Shown here: one piece after another, positions 18,760-27,362 of the stretch
How the letters are laid out: every line of letters starts with the position of its first letter
Position numbering within the stretch: the stretch's first letter is position 1
Assembly: GCF_002967715.1 (NCBI RefSeq)
Contig: NZ_PUIA01000051.1
Location: 1-64,000, forward strand
Length of the DNA stretch: 64,000 nucleotides
Origin: Blastopirellula marina
GTDB lineage: Bacteria; Planctomycetota; Planctomycetia; Pirellulales; Pirellulaceae
Reading direction: 5' to 3'
Notes under the pieces: model-generated
The model's database searches: none
What the model was told of the DNA's origin: nothing
What the model saw: the letters and a program-made list of their open reading frames with translations, nothing else
Translations under genes and position numbers: made by a program

Positions 18760-19506
18760 ATGGCTCGCATCCTGTGCATCGCCAACCAGAAGGGCGGCGT
18801 CGGCAAGACCACCACGGCCATTAATTTGGCCGCCGGGTTGGCCCTGGCCGAGATGCGCACGTTGCTGGTCGATCTCGATCCCCAGTGCAACGCGACCACC
18901 GGCGTCGGCCAGAAGCCGACCGACCGTCATCCGCTTGTCTCGGATCAGCCGCTAGGTGACTCGATCTTGGCAACTAAAATCGAGAACCTCTTCCTGGTAC
19001 CCGGTAGCCGCAGTTTCGAGGACGTCGAACGCCTAGCCGGGGGCGAGAAGTCGACCTCGGCAGTGCTGACCAATCACCTTGAGTCCGGCATGAATCAGTT
19101 CGACTACGTTCTGATCGACTGTCCCCCGTCAGTCGGCGCAATCACCCAGACGGCCTTGGCCGCATCGACGGAAGTCATCATGCCGATCCAGGCAGAGTAC
19201 TTCGCCATGGAAGGTCTGACCCAGATGATCAAGGTCATCCGGGATGTCATGCGGCGTCCGCCTGGCAAGCTCGAGTTTGGTGGAATCGTACTGACGATGT
19301 ACGATCCGACGCTGGAACTGACCCACGAGGTCGAACAGGAAGTTCGCGAGTTCTTTGGTGACATCGTTTTCGATACGGTGGTCCCCCGGGATCACTGGGT
19401 TTCCGAAGCACCCAGCTTCGGGCAATCAGTTATTACCCACGCACCTCGCAGTCGCGGGGCACGTGCTCATATTGAATTGTGCATGGAGGTTTTAGACCGT
19501 GACTAG
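18760..19506 (+). CDS. parA: Chromosome partitioning ATPase ParA
   Basis: A 248-residue deviant-Walker ATPase that moves ParB-parS complexes during chromosome segregation. The KGGVGKTT deviant Walker A lies at residues 11-18, LLVDLDPQCNAT forms the Walker A' strand, and YVLIDCPPSVG the Walker B. There is no N-terminal DNA-binding extension, as expected of a chromosomal (Soj-like) ParA. It starts at an ATG about 100 bases after the last parS site and overlaps parB by eight bases, so the two are translationally coupled. Confidence 0.97.
   Translation: MARILCIANQKGGVGKTTTAINLAAGLALAEMRTLLVDLDPQCNATTGVGQKPTDRHPLVSDQPLGDSILATKIENLFLVPGSRSFEDVERLAGGEKSTSAVLTNHLESGMNQFDYVLIDCPPSVGAITQTALAASTEVIMPIQAEYFAMEGLTQMIKVIRDVMRRPPGKLEFGGIVLTMYDPTLELTHEVEQEVREFFGDIVFDTVVPRDHWVSEAPSFGQSVITHAPRSRGARAHIELCMEVLDRD
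19485..19489 (+). promoter_or_regulatory. Shine-Dalgarno that fixes the parB GTG start
   Basis: GGAGG lies inside the end of parA, nine bases before the GTG at 19499, supporting a GTG start that overlaps the parA stop codon. Confidence 0.75.
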
Positions 19507-20479
19507 ACAAAAACGATTGGGGCGTGGCCTGGCTGCGCTGCTGGGAGATCCTACCGATGAAGCAGCGGAAGTAGAATTGCGAGAAGAACCCACCGAGACG
19601 GTCCCCTTCCGCCCTCGCCTGGCCGAATCAGACTTCACGGAAGAAGCCTCGCAGAAGTCAGACGCGTCGCGGATCGCGCTCGACCTGATCGACCGCAACC
19701 CTTTTCAACCGCGGCATAATTTCGACGACGCCGAGATCGCTTCTCTGGCCGAGAGCCTGAAGCAGCATGACATCCTGCAGCCGATTGTGGTTCGTCAAGT
19801 CGGTGATCGCTTTCAACTGATCAGTGGCGAACGTCGCCTGCGAGCGGCTGGGATCGCTGGCTGGGAATCGATTCCAACTCTGGTTCGTGAAGCTGACGAC
19901 CGGCTGGTTGCCGAGTTGGCGATTGTGGAGAACCTGCAGCGACAGGACCTCAACCCACTGGAGAAGGCCATCAGCTTCCAGCGTTACCTGGAACAACACG
20001 ATGCCACGCAGAGCGAACTAGCCGACCGGATTAAGGTCGACCGCAGCACGATTGCCAACCTGGTTCGCTTGTTGGATCTACCTGATGCCGTGAAGTCGGC
20101 ACTGCACAGCGGCGAGATCTCGCAGGGGCATGCCCGGGCCTTGTTGCCGCTAGGCGAAGAACAAGTCCAAAGCGAGTTCGCCAATCGAATCGCTGCCGAA
20201 GGGTGGAGCGTCCGGGCGACGGAACAGGCCGTACAGGATTACCTCAACGGAGAAGAACCTGCTACTTCGACCACGCCTGCCAAGAAGGGCTCGCGAACCA
20301 AATCGCAGCAGGTCGTTTCGCTGGAAGAAGACCTGCGGATGGCCCTGGGCACCAAGGTCGATATCAAGCAGTCGACCAAGGGAGGCAAGATCGTCATCCA
20401 CTTCAAGAATGCGGACGAGTTCGATCGCCTGAACGAGTACCTGCTAGCAGATGCTGAGGAAGACCGCCGGGTCGCCTAG
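19499..20479 (+). CDS. parB: Chromosome partitioning protein ParB
   Basis: A 326-residue parS-binding CTPase-type protein. The N-terminus has the basic RQKRLGRGLAALLGD segment that stimulates ParA, followed by IDRNPFQPRHNFDD, the SGERRLRAA nucleotide-binding motif near residue 117, AIVENLQRQDLNPLEKA, and the helix-turn-helix around QSELADRIKVDRSTIANLV (residues about 175-195). The C-terminal RVA-end dimerisation domain follows a linker. Its cognate parS sites lie just upstream in this window. It starts with GTG, overlaps parA by eight bases and ends before a terminator. Confidence 0.97.
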   Translation: MTRQKRLGRGLAALLGDPTDEAAEVELREEPTETVPFRPRLAESDFTEEASQKSDASRIALDLIDRNPFQPRHNFDDAEIASLAESLKQHDILQPIVVRQVGDRFQLISGERRLRAAGIAGWESIPTLVREADDRLVAELAIVENLQRQDLNPLEKAISFQRYLEQHDATQSELADRIKVDRSTIANLVRLLDLPDAVKSALHSGEISQGHARALLPLGEEQVQSEFANRIAAEGWSVRATEQAVQDYLNGEEPATSTTPAKKGSRTKSQQVVSLEEDLRMALGTKVDIKQSTKGGKIVIHFKNADEFDRLNEYLLADAEEDRRVA

Positions 20480-20508
20480 AGCCCGACAGGGATCTTACGA
20501 GAAACACG

Positions 20509-20535
20509 AATGGGAACCGTTGGCTCCCATTTTTT
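20509..20535 (+). terminator. Terminator after parB
   Basis: A 7-bp stem (AATGGGA at 20509-20515, TCCCATT at 20525-20531) with further internal pairing and a T tract, 30 bases after the parB stop codon. Confidence 0.75.
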
Positions 20536-20543
20536 ATGCGCGG

Positions 20544-21059
20544 CTAGATGTTCTCGATATCGCCAGTGAATTCGGCGGGGTTGTCGAAGCAGTCTCGGTA
20601 GAACTCATAATTGGAGGCGATCGACTCTGCCATTTCTGCGACCACTGCCAAAGTGGATTCATAGCGGTCCGATTCTTCGATCAGAAAATACTCGATGAAA
20701 AACTTGAGCATACGCCCCAATTGGATATCGTGCACACGAGGTGGTAAGGACATCGGACGCATTTGAATAGGCCTGCCGCTGCGTGCCCAGTCTCGAACCC
20801 ACCAGGCCAAAAACTCGAGGCTTAGCCAGGCCTCCGCAGAACGATCAAAAATGACCTCTGTCTGGATCAGAACCTCGCGTTCCTGGCCGCCGTTAGTTCG
20901 AATCAGCGCGACCTGCGGCAGGTCGCCGAATTCCCCTGGCAGCGAGAGATCGCTCAGTTCGATCCCTGCCAACGGCTTGGGACTACAAAAGCATCCAGCC
21001 ACACCCGGAAGGGCGGAAACCGCATCCATTAACGCTTGAACCTGCGGGGGAAAATCCAA
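20544..21059 (-). CDS. Unknown cytoplasmic protein
   Basis: A 171-residue protein with no signal peptide or membrane segment and no motif I recognise. It has a run of small hydrophobic and cysteine residues near the start (PGVAGCFCSPKPLAG), a tryptophan-rich centre (EFLAWWVRDWARSG) and an acidic C-terminus. It appears to start at a TTG at 21059, supported by a ribosome site six bases upstream. It converges on parB across a short gap. Coding status rests on the intact frame, the ribosome site and consistent codon use. Confidence 0.65.
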   Translation of the reverse strand: MDFPPQVQALMDAVSALPGVAGCFCSPKPLAGIELSDLSLPGEFGDLPQVALIRTNGGQEREVLIQTEVIFDRSAEAWLSLEFLAWWVRDWARSGRPIQMRPMSLPPRVHDIQLGRMLKFFIEYFLIEESDRYESTLAVVAEMAESIASNYEFYRDCFDNPAEFTGDIENI

Positions 21060-21065
21060 ACGAAG

Positions 21066-21070
21066 CCTCC
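21066..21070 (-). promoter_or_regulatory. Shine-Dalgarno supporting a TTG start
   Basis: On the minus strand GGAGG lies six bases before the TTG at 21059, and no ATG occurs nearby in frame, so this is the best start for the unknown gene at 20544-21059. Confidence 0.65.
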
Positions 21071-21140
21071 GATGTTAGTTGAGAACCTGGAAATCTAGTG
21101 CCTGATTTTAGAGTATCCCGGTGCCCAAGCAAGAAAACAA

Positions 21141-21175
21141 AAAAGGCCTTGGAACCCGAAGATCCCAAAGCCTTT
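21141..21175 (-). terminator. Terminator downstream of tRNA-Pro
   Basis: On the minus strand, starting eight bases after the tRNA 3' end, a hairpin with arms AAAGGC and GCCTTT and further pairing inside (GGGATC with GGTTCC, partly) is followed by a T-rich run. Confidence 0.75.
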
Positions 21176-21182
21176 AATGTAG

Positions 21183-21257
21183 TCGGGATGATAGGATTCG
21201 AACCTACGACCCTCTGCTCCCAAAGCAGATGCGCTAGCCAGACTGCGCTACATCCCG
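21183..21257 (-). tRNA. tRNA-Pro (anticodon TGG)
   Basis: On the minus strand the acceptor arms CGGGATG and CATCCCG pair fully. The D arm contains AGTCTGGCTAGCGC, the anticodon stem TCTGC/GCAGA encloses the loop TTTGGGA with anticodon TGG, and the T arm carries GTTCGAATC. The CCA end is not encoded. Confidence 0.96.
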
Positions 21258-21370
21258 AGGACTTACGAATATACCCACATGGTCCAGAGTTGACAATGCG
21301 GGGTAATCGCTGTTTTCGATATAAATCTAGTCACATATTCTGGGCCGAGGTTCACTGCTTTCCAGGGAAA

Positions 21371-22225
21371 TTACAGGGCGTCGTGGCTGACCACTAAACC
21401 GTCGTCAATCACGCACAATCGACGGAACATTTCGCCATCGACCGTGTAGCTGATAAATCGTACCGACCCGTCCACGAGCACTACGTTGATACCGCTTGGG
21501 TGGGCCGCCCCGAATAGATTGGAATTAGAATCGGTTCCCAGGACGGTCTCTGGGTGATTTCGGTCGTGGTCGGGAGGGGAAGTCCCCAGGCGATAGATAT
21601 CGACTTCCCAACCGGGGTTGTAAGGGTTCTCGTTATCGTCACAGCATCCGGCGTCGTATGTTTTGTCGGTCTGCTTTTCGCCGACAAGCATCGTATTTGA
21701 CGTCCCATCGAGGATATCTTGGAATGCGGTTTTCGCTCGATCTCGGCGACGCGTTACTCCATTGTCACCATTCCCATTGGTTCCTGCGTTGGCGGCATAG
21801 TCGATCCGTGCGTGGCTTGAACTGCCATATCCCTGGGCACTTCGGCGACTCGGACAGTAGTACAGTTCGACCGGCGTTTTATAGACCTGGTTATAGTCCG
21901 TGTTGTCGTACAGGTTGTTTTGCTCGATATATGGCAAAATCTGGTACGGCCAACTCCACTGCGTCCGATCGGTATGCTCTCCTGAGCAACATGGATCGCC
22001 ATCGGGAGCATTGATGCCGCCATGGGGAAAATTCTGAAGAATGTCGTGATGATTGTGGAATGCTAACCCAAGTTGCTTGAGGTGATTCACACATTCGGTC
22101 CGCCGGGCCGACTCGCGTGCCATTTGGACAGCCGGAAGCAACAATGCGATCAAGATGCCGATGATGGCGATCACGACCAGAAGCTCCACGAGAGTAAAAC
22201 CTGAACGACACCAAGAACGTGACAT
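21371..22225 (-). CDS. DUF1559 family prepilin-like secreted protein
   Basis: A 284-residue protein with the type IV prepilin-like N-terminus GFTLVELLVVIAIIGILIAL preceded by a short basic leader, so it is probably processed by a prepilin peptidase. The rest is the DUF1559 domain that is hugely expanded in planctomycetes: ARESARRTECVNHLKQLGLA, SFHNHH-like FHNHHD, cysteine pairs in the middle and an H-x9-DG motif near the end (HPSGINVVLVDG). These proteins are thought to be surface or envelope proteins but lack a defined role. No operon partners are visible. Confidence 0.93.
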   Translation of the reverse strand: MSRSWCRSGFTLVELLVVIAIIGILIALLLPAVQMARESARRTECVNHLKQLGLAFHNHHDILQNFPHGGINAPDGDPCCSGEHTDRTQWSWPYQILPYIEQNNLYDNTDYNQVYKTPVELYYCPSRRSAQGYGSSSHARIDYAANAGTNGNGDNGVTRRRDRAKTAFQDILDGTSNTMLVGEKQTDKTYDAGCCDDNENPYNPGWEVDIYRLGTSPPDHDRNHPETVLGTDSNSNLFGAAHPSGINVVLVDGSVRFISYTVDGEMFRRLCVIDDGLVVSHDAL

Positions 22226-22517
22226 AGTAGGTGTGCCCTTAGACGAACGGCTAAGAAGTAGGGATTATTTCCAGCTATCTTACGATAAGCGACTTTGGAT
22301 ACATAGAATAAAACACAACTTTCTTGATAAATAGCCTCACTGGCGCAATCTTCAACGGGCTTCAGAAGCAATTCCTTTATTCTGCCTGATGGGTCCCCTA
22401 AACTTTTTCCAGGTCTCGGTCGATTCCGTTCATCGCTCTTCGACTAGCTTCCAGGGGATGGTCCGTAATTTTCCAGCCCTCTTTTCCTCAAGCGTTTTCC
22501 CATGGGCTTTTCGTTCT

Positions 22518-22793
22518 ATGTCCGTTTCCGTTCAAATCCCGTACGCACTCCGCCACGAGTGTGAGGGGAAGGCTGAAGTGGCGGTATCCGCTGGGTCAGT
22601 TCAGCAGGCCCTTACTGCCCTGAAGAACCAGCAGCCGAAACTCTATCGCAATGTTTGCGACGAGACGGGTGCCGTTCGGAAACATATCAACCTGTTTGTC
22701 AACGAGTCGCTCATTCACCGAAGGGACGGGCTCGATACGAAGCTGGGCCCAGGGGATCTTCTTTTCATCATGACCGCTGTATCCGGAGGCTGA
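22518..22793 (+). CDS. MoaD/ThiS-like ubiquitin-fold protein
   Basis: A 91-residue protein with the MoaD/ThiS sulfur-carrier look: a beta-grasp opening (VSVQIPYALRHEC), a central VRKHINLFVNESLI, and a C-terminal GDLLFIMTAVSGG ending in the di-glycine that is adenylated and thiocarboxylated in sulfur carriers. The frame is open upstream to 22389, but the ATG at 22518 gives a family-length protein. Its stop codon is two bases before the BNR-repeat gene start, so the two are cotranscribed. No molybdopterin or thiamine gene is nearby, so the sulfur target is unknown. Confidence 0.8.
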   Translation: MSVSVQIPYALRHECEGKAEVAVSAGSVQQALTALKNQQPKLYRNVCDETGAVRKHINLFVNESLIHRRDGLDTKLGPGDLLFIMTAVSGG

Positions 22794-22795
22794 AG

Positions 22796-23890
22796 ATGGC
22801 AGATCGTGTTGTTTTGTGCATTGGCACCAAGAAGGGTTTATTCGTCGCCGAGAGCAGCAAGTCGCGCGGACGCTTCTCGTTGCGAGGACCATTTGGATCC
22901 GGCGTGGCGGTCTATTCCGCTTTGATCGATAACCGAAAATCACCTCGCATTTTTGCTTCGAGTTGTAATGCCTGGTTCGGTATGAAGGTGCTCACCTCAA
23001 CCGATTTGGGTAAGAAGTTTAAAGAGACGAAGTCTGCCCCCACTTTTCCGGATGGTGACGGCCGAGCACTGGCAAACATCTGGTCACTCGAAACAGGCAC
23101 CGACAGCCAAGACCTTTGGGCCGGCGTCGAACCTGCGTCGCTATTCCGTAGCGAAGATGGAGGTAACTCATGGGAAATGATTGCCAGTATCAGTAACCAT
23201 AAGCACTCAAAAGACTGGCACCCTGGGGCAGGCGGTTTATGCCTGCATACGATTGTTCGAGATGGTAATCGAATTCACCTGGGGATCTCGACCGGAGGGC
23301 ATTACCTTAGCGAGGACGGTGGACAAACATTCAATGCGGCAAACAATGGCGTCGGAGCTGGCTTCGCTCCTAATCCCTATCCCGAGTTCGGCCAATGCGT
23401 GCACAAGATCGCTCGTCATCCCGATGTACCTGGCCGACTGTACATGCAGAATCATGGCGGCTGGCCCGAACGCCCTGGCATTGGGGTGTTGCGCAGCGAT
23501 GATTATGGTCATACCTGGCAATCGATCGCAGACGGTTTGCCGTCTGACTTCGGCTTTCCCATCGTGGTTCATCCGCACGATCCCGACACGATCTACGTCG
23601 TTCCCTTGGAAGCGATGACGCGGACGTGCCCCGAAGGGAAGCCTGCCGTCTGGCGCAGCACAACCGGCGGGAAGAAGTGGAAGAAGCTCTCGAAAGGCCT
23701 TCCCAAGCATGATGGCTATTTCACAGTACTGCGTGATGCGATGACCACCGATACGCTGGCCAGCCCGGCGATCTATTTCGGTACTACCACCGGACAACTC
23801 TGGATGGGGCACGATGGGGGAGACGAGTGGAGTTGTATTTTTGACTCCCTTCCCCCGATCAACTGCGTCAAAGCCGCGGTAGTTTCCTAG
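22796..23890 (+). CDS. BNR/sialidase-like beta-propeller protein
   Basis: A 364-residue protein with several Asp-box (BNR) repeats of the S-x-D-x-G-x-x-W form: SEDGGNSWEM, SEDGGQTFN, SDDYGHTWQS, TTGGKKWKKL and GHDGGDEWSC. The repeats imply a sialidase-type propeller. No signal peptide is visible and sialidase catalytic arginines were not identified, so glycosidase activity should not be assumed. The start ATG has GGAGG six bases upstream, located in the end of the MoaD-like gene. The tight pairing suggests the sulfur-carrier-like protein acts with this propeller. Confidence 0.83.
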   Translation: MADRVVLCIGTKKGLFVAESSKSRGRFSLRGPFGSGVAVYSALIDNRKSPRIFASSCNAWFGMKVLTSTDLGKKFKETKSAPTFPDGDGRALANIWSLETGTDSQDLWAGVEPASLFRSEDGGNSWEMIASISNHKHSKDWHPGAGGLCLHTIVRDGNRIHLGISTGGHYLSEDGGQTFNAANNGVGAGFAPNPYPEFGQCVHKIARHPDVPGRLYMQNHGGWPERPGIGVLRSDDYGHTWQSIADGLPSDFGFPIVVHPHDPDTIYVVPLEAMTRTCPEGKPAVWRSTTGGKKWKKLSKGLPKHDGYFTVLRDAMTTDTLASPAIYFGTTTGQLWMGHDGGDEWSCIFDSLPPINCVKAAVVS

Positions 23891-23976
23891 AATTTTTGAC
23901 GACGTGTCGAATTGCACAATTCGAGATCGACTACTCTCCAAACAGGCATCACTACCAACCTGGGAGATTCGATTTC

Positions 23977-24450
23977 ATGCAACGCGTCACCCCATTCCTC
24001 TGGTTCAACAACCAGGCAGAGGAAGCTGTCAATTACTACCTTTCGATCTTCGAAGACTCTCGGATTCTGACCAAGACCCGATACGGCGAAGTGGGTCCTG
24101 GCCCTGAGGGTTCGATCATGTCGATCGATTTTGAGCTTCAAGGCCAAGCGTTTGTGGCCCTCAATGGTGGGCCACATTTCACCTTCAGCGAAGCTGTTTC
24201 GTTCGTCGTCAACTGCGAGACAGCCGAGGAGGTAGATCACTACTGGGAAAAACTATCGGCAGGGGGCGAGAAGTCGCATTGCGGTTGGCTGAAGGATCAG
24301 TTCGGCGTCTCTTGGCAAGTCGTGCCAACGCTGCTGCCCCGCTTGATCGGCGATGCCAATCAAGAGAAAGCCCAAATGGTGATGGCTGCCATGCTGCAAA
24401 TGCAAAAGCTGGATATCGTTGCGTTGCAAACCGCTTACGACGACGCCTAG
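23977..24450 (+). CDS. VOC family (PhnB/3-dmu-9_3-mt) protein
   Basis: A 157-residue cytoplasmic protein of the vicinal oxygen chelate fold, PhnB-like subgroup: QRVTPFLWFNNQAEEAVNYY at the start, GQAFVALNGGPHFTFSEAVS in the middle and CGWLKDQFGVSWQVVP toward the end. Such proteins are annotated after ubiquinone methyltransferases but usually have no methyltransferase domain; their activity is generally unknown. The frame is open from 23896, but the ATG at 23977 follows GGGAG and gives the standard N-terminus. It forms a tandem pair with the next gene. Confidence 0.9.
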   Translation: MQRVTPFLWFNNQAEEAVNYYLSIFEDSRILTKTRYGEVGPGPEGSIMSIDFELQGQAFVALNGGPHFTFSEAVSFVVNCETAEEVDHYWEKLSAGGEKSHCGWLKDQFGVSWQVVPTLLPRLIGDANQEKAQMVMAAMLQMQKLDIVALQTAYDDA

Positions 24451-24503
24451 GCAGATTCAATCCCATTCCAAACACAACGCATTTTGAAACCCAAGGAAAG
24501 ACC

Positions 24504-24974
24504 ATGACTCAATCAAGCATGCCCGCTGGCCGCATTGGCCTGATTCCTCACCTAGTCTGCGATCCATGCTCCGAAGCAATCGAGTTCTATAAGAAGGCAT
24601 TCGATGCCCAAGAAAAGTTTCGCTTGTCTACCGAATCGGGCGAGAAGTTCATGCACGTCGAAATGACCATTTGCGATGCTAGTTTCTTCATGGCCGATGA
24701 CTTTCCGGAATACTGCGAAGGAAAGTCGCAATCCCCCAAGTCATTGGGTGGAACTCCGGTCACCATCCATCGATACGTCCCAGACTGTGACGCGGCGATT
24801 GCCCAGGCCGAGGCTGCCGGGGCCACGGTTAAGATGCCTGCCACCGATATGTTCTGGGGAGACCGCTATGGCATGGTTGTCGATCCGTTCGGGCATACCT
24901 GGTCATTCGCGACACCTCAGCGACAGGTCGAAATGGACGAACTAAAGCAAGCCGTTAAATCGATGGGCATGTAA
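24504..24974 (+). CDS. VOC family (PhnB-like) protein, glyoxalase fold
   Basis: A 156-residue VOC protein: IPHLVCDPCSEAIEFYKKAF at the start, HVEMTICDASFFMADD in the middle and MFWGDRYGMVVDPFGHTWSFAT near the end, the last being typical of PhnB and bleomycin-resistance-like proteins. It is a distinct paralogue of the preceding gene, 53 bases downstream on the same strand, and the two are probably cotranscribed. The ATG at 24504 follows AAGGAAAG. The substrate is unknown. Confidence 0.92.
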   Translation: MTQSSMPAGRIGLIPHLVCDPCSEAIEFYKKAFDAQEKFRLSTESGEKFMHVEMTICDASFFMADDFPEYCEGKSQSPKSLGGTPVTIHRYVPDCDAAIAQAEAAGATVKMPATDMFWGDRYGMVVDPFGHTWSFATPQRQVEMDELKQAVKSMGM

Positions 24975-25061
24975 TCAACCCAATATTCATATTGCCCTGA
25001 CGAATGACCTTCAGTTCATCACTTGAGGTCATTCTTTTGTTGTTCATGGAAAGGAATTAAG

Positions 25062-25358
25062 GTGATCGCCTGGGATCGAGGGCGGATTGCCGCGTGCACG
25101 TTAGCAGGCACATCGCTCGTTGTCCATCTTATCACAACCCTGAACATCGAGGCGGTCTTATCGCATGCGATTTTTCTACTATTGCCACTCTCGGTCATAT
25201 TCTGGCCCGAGTACTGCGACCGAGCGTTTCGTGAATCGGACCGGGGAAGAACTCATTCCACCACCGGACCGACGCCTGCGATCATGGTCCAGATTGCCGG
25301 CTGGATCCTGCTGTTAGTCGGCTGTTGGCTTCCTTTGTTCGGACCTCCGCCGGGCTAA
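25062..25358 (+). CDS. Small two-helix membrane protein, unknown
   Basis: A 98-residue protein starting at a GTG at 25062, with AAGGA about nine bases upstream. It has hydrophobic segments near residues 17-50 and 75-95, with a charged linker (RAFRESDRGR) between them. No family is recognised. It lies on the same strand after the VOC pair and before the pectate lyase gene but at some distance from both. Confidence 0.6.
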   Translation: MIAWDRGRIAACTLAGTSLVVHLITTLNIEAVLSHAIFLLLPLSVIFWPEYCDRAFRESDRGRTHSTTGPTPAIMVQIAGWILLLVGCWLPLFGPPPG

Positions 25359-25450
25359 TGTGCTTCGCTTGATTCATCCTTGCTTATCGATCATCGGGAA
25401 AGTATCGTGGGTCTGAACTTCTCACTCCTTCGCTCACTCGAGATTAGACC

Positions 25451-26881
25451 ATGCGCTGCATCCACCTCGGCCTGGCGGCTTTGTTATCGATTTGCCTTTC
25501 GTATTCCCCCCTTTCCGCCGCCGACAACGATCCCCCGGCCGCGGAAGTCTTAGCAGCGATGAAGAAGGCTGCAACCTATTTCCATGACGAGGTCGCGGTT
25601 CATGGGGGTTACGTCTATTTCTACAGCCCCGACCTCACCCAGCGTTTCGGCGAAGGCACCGCGTCGGCCGATCAGATCTGGGTCCAGCCTCCCGGTACGC
25701 CAACAGTAGGCATGGCATATCTTGAAGCATACCGCGCAACAACCGATGACTACTACTTGAAGGTCGCCACAGAGACCGCTGAAGCTCTTATCTACGGTCA
25801 ACTGGAATCTGGCGGATGGACGAATTGCATCGACTTCAATCCCAAAGGGGAACGTACAGCTCAATATCGCAATGGAAAAGGTCGCGGAAGGAATAATTCA
25901 TCACTCGACGACGATCAAACTCAATCTGCAATTCGCTTTCTGGTGCAACTCGATAAAACATACGAGTTCAAAAACGAAACGATTCACTCAGCAGCGTCGA
26001 CCGCCCTGGATGCATTACTGGCAGCTCAGTACGCCAACGGTGCATTTCCCCAGGTATGGACGGGGCCAGTCGATCAAGCACTGCCCATCCAACAGGCCAG
26101 CTTCCCGAAGTACGACTGGAAGACTGAAGGACGCGTTAAAAACTACTGGGACATGTACACCCTGAATGACGGCCTGGCAGGAAGTGTCGCGGCGGTCTTA
26201 ATCGAGTCTCATGAAACCTATGGTGACGATCGTTACCTGGCATCGCTGAAGAAACTGGGAGACTTCCTGATCTTAGCCCAATTGCCGAGCCCGCAACCCG
26301 GATGGGCTCAGCAGTACAGCTACGACATGAATCCGATCTGGGCTCGCAGGTTCGAGCCTGCCGCCGTTGCCGGTCGGGAATCGCAAGACGCGATCGAAAC
26401 ACTGCTGGCCATCTTCAACGTTACTCGCGATAAGAAATACTTGGAACCGATTCCCAAAGCGGTAAACTATCTGGAAGCGTCGATACTTCCCGATGGCCAA
26501 TTGGCACGCTACTACGAAATGCAAACCAATCGTCCCCTATACATGAACCGAAACGGCAAGGATTATTTTCTCACCTACGATGACAAAGACCTGCCCGATC
26601 ATTACGGCTGGAAAACAGATCAGAAGCTCGAGCGTCTGAAAAACGAATACCGCAAGCTGGCCAATTCGCCGAAAGCTGTTATTACCAATCGCAAGGTATC
26701 CGCCGATCAAGTCAAGCCAATTCTCGCAAGTCTGGATGATCAGGGGCGTTGGATTACCACCTTCTCCGATGAGAAGCTGGTAGGTGACCAACGCTTTCGC
26801 CCTGGTGATCAGTACATCTCCAGCCAGACCTTCGCCAAGAACATCGAGACGCTCAGCGGATACCTGAAAACATCCCACTAA
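25451..26881 (+). CDS. Secreted pectate lyase, PL10-like
   Basis: A 476-residue protein with a signal peptide (cleavage probably after PLSAA). The body has the alternating helical pattern of an alpha/alpha toroid and segments reminiscent of polysaccharide lyase family 10: QYANGAFPQVW, DMYTLNDGLAGSV, then PGWAQQYSYDMNPIWARRFEPAA and GRESQDAIETLLAIF. In that family an aspartate and arginine catalyse beta-elimination of polygalacturonate, but exact catalytic residues were not assigned here. The product would cleave pectin-like polymers outside the cytoplasm. It overlaps the convergent GNAT gene by four bases at the stop codons. Confidence 0.75.
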   Translation: MRCIHLGLAALLSICLSYSPLSAADNDPPAAEVLAAMKKAATYFHDEVAVHGGYVYFYSPDLTQRFGEGTASADQIWVQPPGTPTVGMAYLEAYRATTDDYYLKVATETAEALIYGQLESGGWTNCIDFNPKGERTAQYRNGKGRGRNNSSLDDDQTQSAIRFLVQLDKTYEFKNETIHSAASTALDALLAAQYANGAFPQVWTGPVDQALPIQQASFPKYDWKTEGRVKNYWDMYTLNDGLAGSVAAVLIESHETYGDDRYLASLKKLGDFLILAQLPSPQPGWAQQYSYDMNPIWARRFEPAAVAGRESQDAIETLLAIFNVTRDKKYLEPIPKAVNYLEASILPDGQLARYYEMQTNRPLYMNRNGKDYFLTYDDKDLPDHYGWKTDQKLERLKNEYRKLANSPKAVITNRKVSADQVKPILASLDDQGRWITTFSDEKLVGDQRFRPGDQYISSQTFAKNIETLSGYLKTSH

Positions 26882-27351
26882 GCCGACAGGGACTTGCTCA
26901 TAACGAAATTCCCAATCATTACACCGTTGACGATGACCTCTTGTGGGACCACCACTTGAAACCCTTGCGTTTCAAAGAACGGACGCGCCGTGATGCTGAC
27001 ATGAGAATGAAGCTTATCCAACTTCATTTGCCTGGCTCTTTCGTCGATTTCGGCGAAGAGTCGGCTACCAATCCCTTTTCGTTGCCAGGCATGGTGCACG
27101 TAAAACATGTCGATCAGGCCATTGGGCTGAACGTCGGAGAAGCCCACGATTTGTTCTTCCGCAATCGCGACAAACGGATCGATACCTTGCATCCGGACAC
27201 CCCATCGCGACAGATCGACTTCTTCAGGTGCCCAAGCGGTTAACTGCGGCGTCGTATAGTCTCGTCGATTGACACGGTGTACGGTGTCGTGAAACAAACG
27301 CCACAACACCGGATACTCTTCCGGTTTCGCTGGGCGAACATCGAAGTGCAT
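26878..27351 (-). CDS. GNAT family N-acetyltransferase
   Basis: A 157-residue protein of the GCN5-related acetyltransferase family: VRPAKPEEYPVLWRLF at the start, then IDMFYVHHAWQRKGIGSRLF carrying the Q/R-x-x-G-x-G/A acetyl-CoA pyrophosphate motif, and SITARPFFETQGFQVV, the usual C-terminal segment. The acceptor is unknown. It lies just downstream of the channel gene (11 bases) on the same strand and may be cotranscribed with it. Confidence 0.92.
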   Translation of the reverse strand: MHFDVRPAKPEEYPVLWRLFHDTVHRVNRRDYTTPQLTAWAPEEVDLSRWGVRMQGIDPFVAIAEEQIVGFSDVQPNGLIDMFYVHHAWQRKGIGSRLFAEIDERARQMKLDKLHSHVSITARPFFETQGFQVVVPQEVIVNGVMIGNFVMSKSLSA

Positions 27352-27362
27352 TGCGTGCCTAC

